Part shown: positions 14,265 through 24,144 of the stretch, piece after piece
How positions within the stretch are numbered: the stretch's first letter is position 1
Layout: each line of letters opens with the position of its first letter
NCBI RefSeq assembly: GCF_002561455.1
Contig: NZ_NTUP01000013.1
Span: forward strand, 169,891-233,890
Direction: 5' to 3'
From: Bacillus sp. AFS015802
GTDB taxonomy: Bacteria > Bacillota > Bacilli > Bacillales > Bacillaceae_B
Length of the DNA: 64,000 nucleotides
Made by a program: the position numbers and the translations under genes
Notes under the pieces: generated by a model
What the model saw: the letters and a program-made list of their open reading frames with translations, nothing else
Told to the model about the DNA's origin: nothing
Databases searched by the model: none

Positions 14265-15188
14265 TCACTGGGGAAATCTTTCGAAGAAGTTTTCAAATAG
14301 GAATCTCCTCACTTGCTTCTCAGTATAGTAGCGCAGAAGCGTATTGATTAAGTTGTCATAGTGACTGTACGTGGAAAGTCCCTGAACGGTATCTGTTATA
14401 CCGTCAAAATCGGAGCCGAACCCGATATGGTTTTCCCCACCCAAACTGCATATATGTTCGATATGCCTGATGACATCGGATATCCCGGCTGTGCCTTTTT
14501 TATTTAAAAAAGGGGGCACAAAGGTGATTCCCATCACACTATCTTTCTTGATCATTGCTTGGATTTGATCATTTTTCAGATTTCGTGGATTGGGACAGAT
14601 CGAATAGGCATTTGAATGGGAAGCAACCGGGTGATCAGCCGCTTCAATCACTTCCCAGAATGCATTTTCACATAGATGGGAAACATCAGTCCACAGTCCT
14701 TTACTGTTCAGGAATGAGACGATCTCGCGGCCGAAGTTGGTCAATCCCCCACCTCTTGGTTCAAGGGCACCATCCGCAGCAGCATTCGCCCAGTTCCACG
14801 TCAAACCGACGGAACGGACCCCCAGCCTGTACAGGATCTCAAGCTTCGTCAGATCCTCTTCCACTGCTTCTGCTCCTTCAAGTGTGAGCATCGCCCCTAT
14901 CTCATCTTCTGAAAGGCGTTCTATATCCTTTTTGGAGGTGATGAATTTCAGCTTGGGGTTCGGATCAAGAATCTGTTGATGAAACAAGTTCACCATTTCA
15001 AGCGCTGCTTGGAAACGTTGTCCCGGCTTCAAGTACGATGGGATATAAATCGCAAACAGCTGTACCTTACTGCTGCTATGAAGAAGTTGAGGATATGTAA
15101 TATGCAGACCGTTCTTTGATTGAAATGCTTTCTTACCCGGATCCAGGTACAGCTTCATCAAAACATCACAATGTGCGTCAAATATCAT
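14265..15188 (-). CDS. membrane dipeptidase (renal dipeptidase family M19)
   Basis: A 307-residue zinc dipeptidase of family M19. It starts MIFDAHCDVLMKLYLD with the metal-binding HxD (DAHCD), then the carboxylate motif TLEGAEAVEEDL, the WNWANAAADGA segment, DVSHLCENAFWEV, ASHSNA and GSDFDGI. The reading frame is open further upstream to a possible start at 15368, but that would overlap spoVS. ATG 15188 has AAGGAAGGA eight bases upstream and begins at the family's normal N-terminus. No signal peptide is seen, so it should be cytoplasmic. It probably hydrolyses dipeptides; the context gives no specific substrate. Confidence 0.9.
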   Translation of the reverse strand: MIFDAHCDVLMKLYLDPGKKAFQSKNGLHITYPQLLHSSSKVQLFAIYIPSYLKPGQRFQAALEMVNLFHQQILDPNPKLKFITSKKDIERLSEDEIGAMLTLEGAEAVEEDLTKLEILYRLGVRSVGLTWNWANAAADGALEPRGGGLTNFGREIVSFLNSKGLWTDVSHLCENAFWEVIEAADHPVASHSNAYSICPNPRNLKNDQIQAMIKKDSVMGITFVPPFLNKKGTAGISDVIRHIEHICSLGGENHIGFGSDFDGITDTVQGLSTYSHYDNLINTLLRYYTEKQVRRFLFENFFERFPQ

Positions 15189-15242
15189 GAATGTCCTTCC
15201 TTTCCGTCCGTTATGAGAATATGTATGCTTTGTAATAGTATA

Positions 15243-15281
15243 AAGGCTGTCCACTAAAGAGTCCCCTTTAATGAACAGCCT
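15243..15281 (-). terminator. hairpin terminator after spoVS
   Basis: AGGCTGT and CATTAAAG on the minus strand pair with CTTTAGTG and ACAGCCT with one mismatch, followed by TTTATACTA. It lies just after the spoVS stop codon. Confidence 0.7.
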
Positions 15282-15289
15282 ATCGTTTA

Positions 15290-15550
15290 TTATCTTGGTT
15301 CCACGATTAACTTTATCGCCGTACGTTCTTCTCCATCGATCAAAATATCCGTAAAGGCCGGGATGCATATTAAATCTAAACCACTGGGAGCCACAAATCC
15401 CCTTGCAATGGCAACAGCTTTAACAGCTTGATTTAAAGCCCCTGCACCGATTGCTTGAATCTCAGCTCCTCCTCTCTCACGAAGAACACCGGCGAGTGCA
15501 CCAGCTACAGAATTAGGATTAGATTTTGCTGAAACTTTTAATATTTCCAT
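15290..15550 (-). CDS. spoVS: stage V sporulation protein S
   Basis: An 86-residue protein that begins MEILKVSAKSNPNSVAGALAG, nearly invariant in the SpoVS/Alba-like family. It affects septation and coat assembly during sporulation; its biochemical role is a nucleic-acid-binding-like fold. Length and sequence match the family exactly. The start is ATG 15550 with AAGGAGGAAAAGG upstream. A sigma-H-like promoter lies about 85 bases upstream, in line with sigma-H control in B. subtilis. ymdB lies upstream on the same strand, as in B. subtilis. Confidence 0.97.
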   Translation of the reverse strand: MEILKVSAKSNPNSVAGALAGVLRERGGAEIQAIGAGALNQAVKAVAIARGFVAPSGLDLICIPAFTDILIDGEERTAIKLIVEPR

Positions 15551-15631
15551 TCCTTTTCCTCCTTGTCATTTCCCCCATACCGTATGTCCGTGGTAAAGAA
15601 CAAACTTGGTATAAATGATTCCACTGATACT

Positions 15632-15662
15632 ATATTCAGGAAATGGACAATTCATTCCGGTA
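15632..15662 (-). promoter_or_regulatory. candidate sigma-H promoter of spoVS
   Basis: On the minus strand a -35-like CCGGAATG lies about 12-13 bases before CCTGAATAT. This fits the sigma-H pattern RnAGGAwWW-N11/12-RnnGAATWW with two or three mismatches. spoVS is sigma-H dependent in B. subtilis. Confidence 0.45.
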
Positions 15663-15686
15663 ACACCGAAAAAGGAAGGAAAACAT

Positions 15687-16490
15687 TTAATATTCTGCCA
15701 TGAACGGATGGTCCTCGTTGATTAAGATACGCTCAATTTTTTTCGCTTTTCCCGTTTTTTGATCGATATCAATTAAACAGGCACTCAAGATTTTACGGCC
15801 TGTTTTCGGTACTTCAAAACGCACAGGCAAGCTTGTCTGAAACCTTCTCAGCACAGAGTCCTTACTCATACCCAGTACCTCGTCATATGGTCCGGTCATC
15901 CCGACATCGCACATAAAGGCTGTCCCATTCGGGAGAATGCGGTTGTCTGCCGTTTGTACGTGCGTATGGGTTCCAATCACCGCCGACACACGGCCATCCA
16001 GGAACCAACCAACCGCCTGCTTCTCGCTAGTTGCCTCCGCATGAAAATCAACGAAGATAATGGATGTTCTCTTCTTCGCTTCGTCAACAAGCTCATCTAA
16101 TGCCTTAAACGGATCATCCAGAGGGGGCATAAAGGTTCTTCCTTGTGCGTTGATGACCGCAACCTCTTTCCCGTACACTTCGGCAAACACCAATCCGCTT
16201 CCCGGCGTCCCTTCAGGAAAATTGGCTGGTCGTACCATTTGCTTAGAAGAATCGATGAAATTAAAGATATCTTTATTATCCCATGTGTGATTTCCCAAGG
16301 TAACCATATTGGCACCATCTTGTAAAAATTGTTTATATATTTTCTCCGTGATCCCTCTACCTGATGCCGCATTCTCGCCATTCACGATCGTAAAATCAGG
16401 TGAATGCTTCTTCTTTAGTTTAGGCAGGTATTCTGTGATCATTTCCCGGCCCATAGAACCGACAACATCTCCAACAAATAATATTTTCAT
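15687..16490 (-). CDS. ymdB: YmdB 2',3'-cyclic nucleotide phosphodiesterase
   Basis: A 267-residue calcineurin-like phosphoesterase of the TIGR00282 family. Metal-binding motifs in order: FVGDVVGSMGRE (5-16), NGENAASGRG (39-48), LGNHTWDNKD (66-75), VDFHAEATSEK (about 148-158) and GTHTHVQTADN (about 174-184). In B. subtilis YmdB hydrolyses 2',3'-cyclic nucleotides and is needed for biofilm formation. The start ATG 16490 is preceded by GGGAATTTTC, a weak ribosome site. It lies between rny and spoVS, the standard order. Confidence 0.95.
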   Translation of the reverse strand: MKILFVGDVVGSMGREMITEYLPKLKKKHSPDFTIVNGENAASGRGITEKIYKQFLQDGANMVTLGNHTWDNKDIFNFIDSSKQMVRPANFPEGTPGSGLVFAEVYGKEVAVINAQGRTFMPPLDDPFKALDELVDEAKKRTSIIFVDFHAEATSEKQAVGWFLDGRVSAVIGTHTHVQTADNRILPNGTAFMCDVGMTGPYDEVLGMSKDSVLRRFQTSLPVRFEVPKTGRKILSACLIDIDQKTGKAKKIERILINEDHPFMAEY

Positions 16491-16595
16491 GAAAATTCCC
16501 TTCTCTATATGTATTCAGTCTTGTCGTTATTGTATCACAAATAACTTCGAGTCTATTCATCCTTTCGTGCGAGTCTTATAAACGATAAAAAAAGC

Positions 16596-16627
16596 TGACT
16601 CGAAAAGGGATATCCCTTTTCGAGTCA
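16596..16627 (-). terminator. Rho-independent terminator of rny
   Basis: A perfect 14-bp stem (TGACTCGAAAAGGG and its complement) with an ATAT loop, followed on the minus strand by GCTTTTTTTATC. It lies a few bases past the rny stop. Confidence 0.92.
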
Positions 16628-16632
16628 ACCTC

Positions 16633-18192
16633 TTATTTCGCGTATTCGACGGCCCTTGTTTCACGGATGACCGTTACTTTAATATGGCCTGGATAGTCCA
16701 GTTCATCTTCAATCCGCTTTCGGATATCCCTTGCCAAACGGTGGGATTCCAGATCATCAATGGCTTCAGGTCTTACCATGATACGGACTTCACGGCCCGC
16801 CTGGATCGCGAAGGATTTCTCAACGCCTTCATAAGACTCAGAGATTTCCTCAAGCTTCTCCAGTCGACGGATATAGTTCTCAAGCGTCTCACTTCTTGCT
16901 CCTGGCCTTGCAGCGGACAATGCATCAGCTGCTGCAACAAGGACCGCAATAATGGACGTTGGTTCTGTATCTCCGTGGTGTGAAGCGATACTGTTGACGA
17001 CCACAGGGTGCTCTTTGTATTTTGTAGCAAGTTCCACACCAATTTCCACGTGGCTTCCTTCAACTTCATGGTCAATCGCTTTTCCGATGTCATGAAGTAA
17101 TCCGGCACGTTTGGCAAGTCTTTCGTCCTCCCCAAGCTCTGCTGCGAGTAATCCTGAAAGATACGCCACTTCCATTGAGTGTTTCAGGACGTTTTGACCG
17201 TAACTTGTACGGTATTTTAAACGTCCCAGGATCTTGATTAAATCCGGGTGAAGACCATGAACGCCAACTTCAAAGGTTGTCTGTTCACCGATTTCACGGA
17301 TATATTCATCCACTTCACGTCGGGATTTATCCACCATCTCTTCAATTCGCGCAGGGTGGATACGTCCATCCTGAACTAATTTCTCTAATGCAATTCGAGC
17401 CGTTTCTCTACGAATCGGATCAAAACCAGAAAGAATAACCGCTTCAGGAGTATCGTCAATAATCAGATCAATTCCTGTAAGTGTTTCCAGCGTACGAATG
17501 TTACGTCCTTCTCGCCCAATAATTCGACCTTTCATCTCATCATTCGGTAGATTCACAACACTAACCGTTGTTTCAGCCACATGTTCTGCAGCACAACGCT
17601 GAATAGCCAGTGAAAGGACTTCTTTCGCCTTCTTATCTGCATCTTCTTTCGCACGGGTTTCATGCTCTCTGACCATAATGGCGATATCATGGGAGAGTTC
17701 ATTTTCAACGCGGTCAAGAATGATTCCTTTCGCTTCATCACGAGTCAAGCTCGAGATACGCTCAAGCTCTGTTTGCTGTGATCGTACCATCTCGTCCACT
17801 TTGCTTTCCATCTCTTCAATATGTTGTTGTCTCTCGTTAAGAGTCCCCTCTTTTCTCTCGAGTAAGCCTTCACGCTTATCAAGCGTTTCATCTTTCCGAT
17901 CGAGGTTTTCCTCTTTTTGCATCAAACGATTTTCTTGTTTTTGCAATTCATTTCTTCGTTCACGAAGGTCATTTTCCATTTCAGTGCGAAGTTTATGATT
18001 TTCATCCTTTGCTTCCAAGAGTGCTTCTTTCTTCAGAGCATCTGCCTCGCGCTTCGCATCTTCTAAAATCTGCTCCGCTGAACCTTTAGCACCAGCAATC
18101 TTTGCTTCAGCAATGGACTTACGAATTAGGTATCCAACAACTACACCGACGATTAGGCCAAGCAAAATGAAGATGATTGTAATAGGTTGCAT
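16633..18192 (-). CDS. rny: ribonuclease Y
   Basis: A 519-residue membrane-anchored endoribonuclease, almost exactly the family length, that starts bulk mRNA decay. The N-terminal membrane segment is [17 protein letters not shown] (5-21). A long charged coiled coil follows (about 30-205). A KH domain contains [13 protein letters not shown] (about 224-236). The HD domain has [17 protein letters not shown], with the His-Asp metal pair. The start is ATG 18192 after GAGGAGGTG. A good sigma-A promoter and a 150-base leader lie upstream. Confidence 0.97.
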   Translation of the reverse strand: MQPITIIFILLGLIVGVVVGYLIRKSIAEAKIAGAKGSAEQILEDAKREADALKKEALLEAKDENHKLRTEMENDLRERRNELQKQENRLMQKEENLDRKDETLDKREGLLERKEGTLNERQQHIEEMESKVDEMVRSQQTELERISSLTRDEAKGIILDRVENELSHDIAIMVREHETRAKEDADKKAKEVLSLAIQRCAAEHVAETTVSVVNLPNDEMKGRIIGREGRNIRTLETLTGIDLIIDDTPEAVILSGFDPIRRETARIALEKLVQDGRIHPARIEEMVDKSRREVDEYIREIGEQTTFEVGVHGLHPDLIKILGRLKYRTSYGQNVLKHSMEVAYLSGLLAAELGEDERLAKRAGLLHDIGKAIDHEVEGSHVEIGVELATKYKEHPVVVNSIASHHGDTEPTSIIAVLVAAADALSAARPGARSETLENYIRRLEKLEEISESYEGVEKSFAIQAGREVRIMVRPEAIDDLESHRLARDIRKRIEDELDYPGHIKVTVIRETRAVEYAK

Positions 18193-18323
18193 TATTTCAC
18201 CTCCTCTTGCTATGAACTGTCATGTTTTTTTACATGTCGGCTTGTACATTGCTCACTTGAACAAAATATACAGCGCTAGGCTTTCAAATATTCATTCGAA
18301 AAATTTGTAAAATATACATGTTA

Positions 18324-18352
18324 ATTTTAAATCTCTGAAAATTTATTGTCAA
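18324..18352 (-). promoter_or_regulatory. sigma-A promoter of rny
   Basis: TTGACA (18352-18347), a 17-base spacer and TAAAAT (18329-18324) on the minus strand, about 130 bases before the rny start. Confidence 0.75.
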
Positions 18353-18586
18353 GGGGTTGAGCCCTCTATCACTAGATTTCTCAAGGGTTTTTTTGCAATC
18401 GACAATAATTGACACCGTCACAATGGGAATTACGAATACATTTTCTTCAAAACCATTTTTTAAATTTTTTTATCCTGTCGGAAGTCCAACTGAAAAAGCC
18501 GACTGGGTTAAACTGATTGCACCCCATATTTGAAAAAGGGGATTGTTACTATTTTCCACCAATATGTTCATCGTCATACATAATAA

Positions 18587-18618
18587 AGAGAAGCAAACCA
18601 AATCATGGCTGCTTCTCT
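18587..18618 (-). terminator. terminator of recA
   Basis: AGAGAAGCA pairs with TGCTTCTCT over a 14-base loop; the minus-strand tail is TTTATTATG. Confidence 0.65.
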
Positions 18619-18625
18619 ATCCCAC

Positions 18626-19663
18626 CTAATCTTCTAAAAGACTTAATTCACCTTGATCATCTGTTTCGGCACGGCCAGTATCCAATCCGTAATGTTCACG
18701 GATCTTAAGCATGATTTCGTTGCGGACCTCAGGGTTTTCTTTAAGGAAGATCTTCGCATTTTCACGACCTTGACCCAGACGCTCTTCGTTATAAGAGTAC
18801 CAGGCGCCACTTTTTTGAACAATGTCCAGTTCAGATCCAAGATCGACGATTTCCCCTTCTTTGGAAATCCCTTCTCCGTACATGATATCGACTTCAGCAA
18901 CACGGAAAGGTGGAGCCACCTTATTTTTCACGACTTTTATCTTCGTTTTGTTCCCTACCATTTCATTTCCCTGCTTGAGGGTTTCAGCACGACGGACTTC
19001 TAAACGGACAGAAGAATAGAACTTCAGTGCGCGTCCACCTGGAGTCGTTTCGGGATTACCGAACATGACCCCGACCTTTTCACGGATTTGGTTAATGAAG
19101 ATCGCAATGGTCTTCGATTTGTTGATGGCACCGGAAAGTTTACGGAGAGCCTGTGACATTAGACGGGCTTGAAGACCTACGTGAGCATCTCCCATCTCCC
19201 CTTCGATTTCTGCTTTCGGTACAAGGGCCGCAACAGAGTCGACAACGATCGCATCCACTGCACCGCTACGCACAAGTGCTTCAGCGATTTCCAATGCCTG
19301 CTCACCTGTATCCGGCTGGGAAAGTAATAATTCATCTATGTTTACTCCAAGCTTTTGAGCATATTCAGGGTCAAGTGCATGCTCTGCATCGATGAAGGCT
19401 GCCTGCCCGCCTTGAGCCTGTACCTCTGCAATCGCATGAAGTGCCACTGTTGTTTTACCGGATGATTCGGGACCATATACTTCAATGATCCTGCCACGAG
19501 GATATCCGCCTATTCCAAGAGCAGCGTCAAGTGCAAGTGAACCACTTGGACATGTCACTACGTTTCTATCTGTTTTCTCCCCAAGCTTCATGATTGAGCC
19601 TTTACCAAACTGCTTTTCTATTTGTTTTAACGCCATATCTAAGGCTGCTTTACGATCGCTCAC
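18626..19663 (-). CDS. recA: RecA recombinase
   Basis: A 345-residue DNA recombinase and SOS co-protease. Walker A is GPESSGKTT (about 65-73). DNA-binding loop and ATPase segments include [31 protein letters not shown] and [18 protein letters not shown]. The acidic C-terminus ends GELSLLED. The start is the GTG at 19661-19663 giving [17 protein letters not shown], with AAGGAGGAAG upstream; the frame is open further upstream but lacks homology there. Length matches B. subtilis RecA closely. A LexA box and sigma-A promoter precede it. Confidence 0.98.
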   Translation of the reverse strand: MSDRKAALDMALKQIEKQFGKGSIMKLGEKTDRNVVTCPSGSLALDAALGIGGYPRGRIIEVYGPESSGKTTVALHAIAEVQAQGGQAAFIDAEHALDPEYAQKLGVNIDELLLSQPDTGEQALEIAEALVRSGAVDAIVVDSVAALVPKAEIEGEMGDAHVGLQARLMSQALRKLSGAINKSKTIAIFINQIREKVGVMFGNPETTPGGRALKFYSSVRLEVRRAETLKQGNEMVGNKTKIKVVKNKVAPPFRVAEVDIMYGEGISKEGEIVDLGSELDIVQKSGAWYSYNEERLGQGRENAKIFLKENPEVRNEIMLKIREHYGLDTGRAETDDQGELSLLED

Positions 19664-19735
19664 AAATCTTCCTCCTTTGAATATAGAACTTGAAATCGAC
19701 AACTTATTAGCTTGTCTCAAATCCAACCTATCTAT

Positions 19736-19764
19736 ACTATAAACGTTTTTATGATAGAAAACAA
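19736..19764 (-). promoter_or_regulatory. sigma-A promoter of recA
   Basis: TTGTTT (19764-19759), a 17-base spacer and TATAGT (19741-19736) on the minus strand. Confidence 0.65.
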
Positions 19765-19773
19765 GAAAAAAAT

Positions 19774-19787
19774 CGAACATTCATTCG
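19774..19787 (-). promoter_or_regulatory. lexA box: LexA (DinR) SOS box before recA
   Basis: CGAACATTCATTCG closely resembles the Bacillus SOS operator CGAACnnnnGTTCG, with one mismatch in the right half. It lies about ten bases upstream of the recA -35. Confidence 0.7.
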
Positions 19788-19902
19788 GTTTTTTTCTAAG
19801 GATGTGCCGAAGTGAATATTCTCGTTAACAGGAGCAAAATGGAAGCTGCCGGAGCATTCATGAAATCAGGGGGGAAGACTGTATGCATCAGGAAATAGTA
19901 AA

Positions 19903-19930
19903 AGCTGCCTTCTCCAGAAAGAAGACAGCT
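19903..19930 (-). terminator. terminator of cinA
   Basis: AGCTG and CTTCT pair with AGAAG and CAGCT, interrupted by one mismatch; the minus-strand tail is TTTTACTATTTC. Confidence 0.65.
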
Positions 19931-19940
19931 CATTCATAGT

Positions 19941-21179
19941 CTAGCTCAATTCCTTGATCAAATAATGCCAACCGTACTTCGCCGTTCTCATGCGGTTCCC
20001 ATTCCGGCCGCCGCCAAGACTCAACCGGAACGCCTTGGTCGTTCCATCCTTCATAGACAAGCCGATCCAGACTGTACCGGCAGGCTGACCGTCAAGTGAA
20101 TCGGGTCCGGCCACACCTGTAAAGCTGATCCCGATGTCGGTAGAAAAGAGCTCCCTTACGTTTTCCGCCAGTTCCCGGGCGCACTGCTCACTGACTGCCG
20201 TTTGCTGTGTCAACGTGCTTTCTTTAACGGATAAAATCTTCTTCTTGACCTCATCCTGATAACAGACCACCCCACCACTCAAAATCGCTGATGCCCCGGG
20301 TATCGATGTCAATTGAGCCTGAAACAGGCCTCCTGTTAGACTTTCTGCACAAGACAGGGTCAACCCTTTCTCTTTAACCAGATTGAACCCCACTTCAACC
20401 AGTGAATCCTGATTGTAGCCGTAGAAGTATTCCCCGACCGTACTAAGTATTTCCTCTTCCACCGAATCCAGCAGCGACATGGCAACCTCCCTGGACTCGT
20501 GCTTAGCCGTAAGTCTCAAGGTCACTTCCCCGTCTCCTGCCAGAGGGGCGATGGTTGGATTGGTTTGTTTATCGATCAACTCTTCTAATTCCGTTTCAAG
20601 CTGTGCTTCCCCGATTCCGAAGAAGCGAAGGACCCGTGAATAGATGACTTCCTTCTTCTTCATTAAATTTAAGACCGCCTGTTTTCCGTGCTTCTCGAAC
20701 ATCGGCCTCATTTCAGATGGCGGACCTGGAAGCAGCATGTAGGCTTTGCCATCCTTTTTCAATAACATCCCCGGAGCCATACCGTGTTCGTTCTTCAATA
20801 CCTGTGCGCCCGTTAGAATGAGGGCCTGCTTTTCATTATTCGGTGTCATTTCACGATTGACTTGTTGAAAATAGCTCTTTATCGATACCAATGCATCCTG
20901 GTCCATACTGAGTGTCGTCCCTAATGCATTCGCAATCGTTTCTTTAGTCAAATCATCCTTCGTGGGTCCAAGCCCTCCTGTAAAGATCAATAAGTCCGCC
21001 CGTTTCTTTGCCACGTCAATGGCATCCAGTAAACGAGCAGGGTTATCCCCCACGCTTGTGTGATAATACACATCGACACCCATGTCGGCTAATTGCCCGG
21101 ATATGAATTGAGCATTGGAATTGACGATTTGCCCAAGCAGCAACTCGGAACCAACCGCAATGATTTCTGCATTCATCAT
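19941..21179 (-). CDS. cinA: CinA (competence/damage-inducible protein, NMN amidohydrolase family)
   Basis: A 412-residue protein with two domains. The N-terminal molybdopterin-binding-like (COG1058) domain begins [19 protein letters not shown] and includes [15 protein letters not shown]. The C-terminal PncC-like domain (from about 255) carries [20 protein letters not shown] and [19 protein letters not shown]. Family members act on ADP-ribose and nicotinamide mononucleotide; in Bacillus the gene is tied to competence and lies before recA. The start is ATG 21179 or the adjacent ATG 21176, after GGGGGG. A hairpin separates it from pgsA. Confidence 0.95.
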   Translation of the reverse strand: MMNAEIIAVGSELLLGQIVNSNAQFISGQLADMGVDVYYHTSVGDNPARLLDAIDVAKKRADLLIFTGGLGPTKDDLTKETIANALGTTLSMDQDALVSIKSYFQQVNREMTPNNEKQALILTGAQVLKNEHGMAPGMLLKKDGKAYMLLPGPPSEMRPMFEKHGKQAVLNLMKKKEVIYSRVLRFFGIGEAQLETELEELIDKQTNPTIAPLAGDGEVTLRLTAKHESREVAMSLLDSVEEEILSTVGEYFYGYNQDSLVEVGFNLVKEKGLTLSCAESLTGGLFQAQLTSIPGASAILSGGVVCYQDEVKKKILSVKESTLTQQTAVSEQCARELAENVRELFSTDIGISFTGVAGPDSLDGQPAGTVWIGLSMKDGTTKAFRLSLGGGRNGNRMRTAKYGWHYLIKELS

Positions 21180-21207
21180 GATTCCCCCCTAAATGTAGTG
21201 AAAAGAA

Positions 21208-21235
21208 GGGGATGATTCATATTGAATCAATCCCC
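21208..21235 (-). terminator. hairpin between pgsA and cinA
   Basis: GGGGAT and GATTCA pair with TGAATC and ATCCCC with one bulged base; TTCTTTTC follows on the minus strand. It may end the pgsA transcript in part and so lower cinA expression. Confidence 0.6.
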
Positions 21236-21247
21236 TGGTGCCCACTG

Positions 21248-21826
21248 TTATTTCGAATTTATAAATGCTTTTTTATTATGTTTAAAGTAGTCCCAACCTG
21301 ACCAAATCGTAAAGAACATAGCCACCCAAAGAGCGATCGTCGCAAATGGAAGGTTGATCAATTCGAAAATGGCATTGTGGAGAAGCAGCGCTGAAATCGC
21401 AATGATTTGTGCCCATGTCTTGATCTTACCAAGTTGCCCTGCTGCAACCACTTCCCCTTCGCCTGCCAAAACAAGACGAAGTCCCGTTACGGCAAACTCA
21501 CGACTGATGATGATGATCACGATCCATGAAGGCGCAAGGCCCAGCTCAACCAATACGATTAATGCAGCTGAAACAAGCAGTTTATCTGCTAACGGATCGA
21601 GGAATTTCCCTAGATTCGTCACAAGATCCAACTTCCTTGCATAGTACCCGTCGATCCAATCCGTCGTTGCCGCTATGATGAAAATCAAGGCTCCTACAAA
21701 ATGTTTGACCGGCATTTCAGCCCCAAGAAACATCATCTCCCCCCAGTTTAAGGGTGCAAGCATGATGATTAAAAATAATGGAATTAGAAATATCCTTGAT
21801 ACAGTAATTTTATTAGGTAAGTTCAC
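21248..21826 (-). CDS. pgsA: phosphatidylglycerophosphate synthase
   Basis: A 192-residue integral membrane enzyme that joins CDP-diacylglycerol and glycerol-3-phosphate, the committed step to phosphatidylglycerol. It starts MNLPNKITVSRIFLIPLFL. The CDP-alcohol phosphatidyltransferase motif D-G-(x2)-A-R-(x8)-G-(x3)-D-(x3)-D is seen as DWIDGYYARKLDLVTNLGKF and LDPLADKLL (about 57-84). Several hydrophobic segments follow. The start is ATG 21826 after GAGGTAGAAAGGTG. It lies between the rodZ-like gene and cinA, the standard order. Confidence 0.96.
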   Translation of the reverse strand: MNLPNKITVSRIFLIPLFLIIMLAPLNWGEMMFLGAEMPVKHFVGALIFIIAATTDWIDGYYARKLDLVTNLGKFLDPLADKLLVSAALIVLVELGLAPSWIVIIIISREFAVTGLRLVLAGEGEVVAAGQLGKIKTWAQIIAISALLLHNAIFELINLPFATIALWVAMFFTIWSGWDYFKHNKKAFINSK

Positions 21827-21908
21827 CTTTCTACCTCCAATGCTTAAAAAACACGTATTACCAATAGTATGTAAGAAAAAGGAGTTATTAAAACTCCCCT
21901 TCAGTCAA

Positions 21909-22823
21909 TTATTGTGCCGTTTGCCCTTCGTAATTGATGATGATATCCTGCCTGACGACTTCAGTTGCAGAGATCTTATACTCAAGCGATTTCCCGTTCA
22001 CGGTTATATCAGTATTCGATGCATCTCCTATAACAAGATAAGCCTGTTTATCTGAAGATAAGTCAAAGTCCTTTTTATTTCCCTGCTTTAGTAATCCTTC
22101 AAACAACACTTCATCCTTGCTGTTAAACACTTTTACCCAGGTGTCTCCCTTTGCAGACAATTGAAGCTTAAACTCTTCTGCATCTTTTAGTTGATACGTC
22201 GTTTTATAGCCTGATGAATCCACTGCTTCTAAAGACTGTTCAGGCTTATCTTCTTTCTTTTGATCTTCTTCCGCTTGTTGTTCATCTGAAGGTTTGGCTT
22301 CATCAGACTGTTTCTTGTCGTCTGCTGCTTCTTCCTCAGGCTGATCGCCTTCTGCACTCTTATTCTCATCCACATCCACCTGAGTCCGATTTTCCGATGG
22401 ATTGCCCTCAGATGCCTTGTCCCCTACTCTTCCCTGCCAAAACACCCATAAAGCAATCAGTGCGCCTATGACAAATAAAGCGATTAGCAGCTTCGGGAGA
22501 AAGTCAAATACCTTCGTTGAACTTTCCGAAACACTCTTCCGGGACTGAACCCTTGAAAGGGAAACCGGGATTTCATCTTCATAGGTCGTAGGGATCTCTT
22601 CCTTATATTCATCAAAAATCACTTCTGGAGGAAGTCCAACCGCTTCACAATATTGCTTGATGAATGCTCGGACATAGAATTTACCCGGCATTGCATCATA
22701 ATTTCCTTCTTCAATCCCAACCAAATAGCGTTTTTGAATTTTCGTTATCCTTTGTAGATCATCGAGGCTGTATTCTTTCGCCTCACGGGCTTCCTTTAAA
22801 CGATTTCCTAATTCCGTCACCAC
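21909..22823 (-). CDS. ymfM: RodZ-like helix-turn-helix membrane protein (YmfM)
   Basis: A 304-residue RodZ-type protein that links the MreB cytoskeleton to the membrane. The N-terminal HTH_25 domain (LGNRLKEAREAKEYSLDDLQ, about 5-70) lies inside the cell. A single membrane segment LLIALFVIGALIALWVFW (about 110-127) follows. Then comes a Glu/Lys/Asp-rich linker (about 135-200) and a C-terminal DUF4115 beta domain (from about 205). The start ATG 22823 has GAAGGTG upstream. It is close behind ymfK (16 bases) and probably cotranscribed with it. Confidence 0.9.
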   Translation of the reverse strand: MVTELGNRLKEAREAKEYSLDDLQRITKIQKRYLVGIEEGNYDAMPGKFYVRAFIKQYCEAVGLPPEVIFDEYKEEIPTTYEDEIPVSLSRVQSRKSVSESSTKVFDFLPKLLIALFVIGALIALWVFWQGRVGDKASEGNPSENRTQVDVDENKSAEGDQPEEEAADDKKQSDEAKPSDEQQAEEDQKKEDKPEQSLEAVDSSGYKTTYQLKDAEEFKLQLSAKGDTWVKVFNSKDEVLFEGLLKQGNKKDFDLSSDKQAYLVIGDASNTDITVNGKSLEYKISATEVVRQDIIINYEGQTAQ

Positions 22824-22839
22824 TTAACACCTTCCAATA

Positions 22840-23631
22840 TTAAAAATCAAAACCTCCAAAATCGGAATTTTGAAATAGATTATTTTGTTCAACTAATTCG
22901 TATGTAATTTCTTCATCAGGATCGTTTCTAAGTTCAATGATATAGTCAAAATCCTCGAGGGAATATTCAGAGTTTTGAACGAAAACATCAGGATGTTCGA
23001 TGACTTTCACTGCAGGTAATCTCATGATTTCCCTTACAAGCTGCCAATGCTTCTCACTTGCACGGCGAGTCGATACGATTCCATCGATGATGAATAGATT
23101 TTCTGAAGAGTACTCGTCTTCGATCAACTTGCTCCTGATTGTCTGTTTTAATAAGGTGGAGGATACGAACAGCCATTTCTTATTGGCACATACACTTGAT
23201 GCCACGATGGATTCTGTTTTCCCAACACGGGGCATTCCCCTGATCCCAACAAGCTTATGTCCTTCCTGCTTAAATAATTCAGCCAGAAAATCAACTAATA
23301 ATCCCAGCTCATCCCGAACGAACCGGAATGTTTTCTTGTCGTCGGCATCCCGCTGGATATAGCGGCCGTGACGAACGGCAAGGCGATCCCTTAATTTCGG
23401 TTCTCTGAGCTTTGTCACATTGATCGTATCCATGGTTTGCAAAATGGATTCAAGCCTTGCGATCTGTTCTTCATTATTGGCGAGAAGGAGCATCCCCCTT
23501 CTTCCCTCATCCACACCATTTATCGTCACTATATTAATAGATAGCATACCTAATAACGAGGAAATATCACCTAAGAGGCCTGGACGATTCTTCTGGATTT
23601 CATATTCTAAATACCATTCTTTGCGTTCCAT
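22840..23631 (-). CDS. ymfK: YmfK-family protein (DUF3388)
   Basis: A 263-residue conserved Bacillus protein. Residues 1-80 (EWYLEYEIQKNRPGLLGDISSLLGML, split around PGLLGDI) look like an ACT-type regulatory domain. The remainder has GIRGMPRVGKTESIVASSV, a P-loop-like stretch (about 132-150), and an acidic C-terminus. The function is not established. The start is ATG 23631 with GGAGGTAAGCG upstream. It precedes the rodZ-like gene in the same transcript. Confidence 0.85.
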   Translation of the reverse strand: MERKEWYLEYEIQKNRPGLLGDISSLLGMLSINIVTINGVDEGRRGMLLLANNEEQIARLESILQTMDTINVTKLREPKLRDRLAVRHGRYIQRDADDKKTFRFVRDELGLLVDFLAELFKQEGHKLVGIRGMPRVGKTESIVASSVCANKKWLFVSSTLLKQTIRSKLIEDEYSSENLFIIDGIVSTRRASEKHWQLVREIMRLPAVKVIEHPDVFVQNSEYSLEDFDYIIELRNDPDEEITYELVEQNNLFQNSDFGGFDF

Positions 23632-23864
23632 CGCTTACCTCCTGATAAAACTGTGACATCCCGTTTCGATAAAATTTGACATAATTCGAAAAGTTATTTA
23701 AACATCTAGGTATTATAATAAATGATTTTCAGGTAATAGAAAAGCAAAACCTACATAAATATGTACAATTTCTCGTTTTATACCTGTCGAGGTGTTTATT
23801 AGAAGCGATTAAATTTATTCTGCCATTTCGGATCCTTGTTGCATAAGAATCCTTGTATTAGAAA

Positions 23865-23888
23865 AAGGAGAGGGAAATCCCTCTCCTT
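23865..23888 (-). terminator. terminator overlapping the ymfJ stop codon
   Basis: AAGGAGAGGGA pairs perfectly with TCCCTCTCCTT over a two-base loop and the minus-strand tail is TTTCTAATAC. The left stem arm contains part of the ymfJ stop codon. Confidence 0.85.
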
Positions 23889-24144
23889 AACGAGTACCAT
23901 TGTTGTTAACAAGCTTAACCATCATGTTTGCGATGGCATGTTGCTCTTCGGGAGACGCGACAGACCATAAATCCGCTAATACCTTCTCCTGATCGTTCTT
24001 AGCTTCAACTTGATTCGCTAAGTAATCACCGATTTGGTAAGCCAAGTCATTTACCGTTTCATGTTCCATGCCGCCGTGCTCTGCCTGGTGAAGACGGTCC
24101 CCTAAAAAGTTTTTCCAATCAGACCAGTTATCTAATACAGACAT
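23887..24144 (-). CDS. ymfJ: YmfJ (DUF3243)
   Basis: An 85-residue soluble protein, MSVLDNWSDWKNFLGDRLHQAE onward (split as MSVLDNWSDWKNFL), with conserved VNDLAYQIGDYLA and SPEEQHAIANMMVKLV. This is the DUF3243 family found beside ymfI in Bacillus. All-helical by appearance; function unknown. The start ATG 24144 has AAGGAGGTC upstream. Its stop codon lies in the terminator stem. Confidence 0.88.
   Translation of the reverse strand: MSVLDNWSDWKNFLGDRLHQAEHGGMEHETVNDLAYQIGDYLANQVEAKNDQEKVLADLWSVASPEEQHAIANMMVKLVNNNGTR

Larger units (their letters stand above)
18193..18625. other. intergenic region between recA and rny
   Basis: 433 bases with no credible gene. It holds the recA terminator (18587-18618), the rny promoter (18324-18352) and an AT-rich rny leader. 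Confidence 0.6.
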
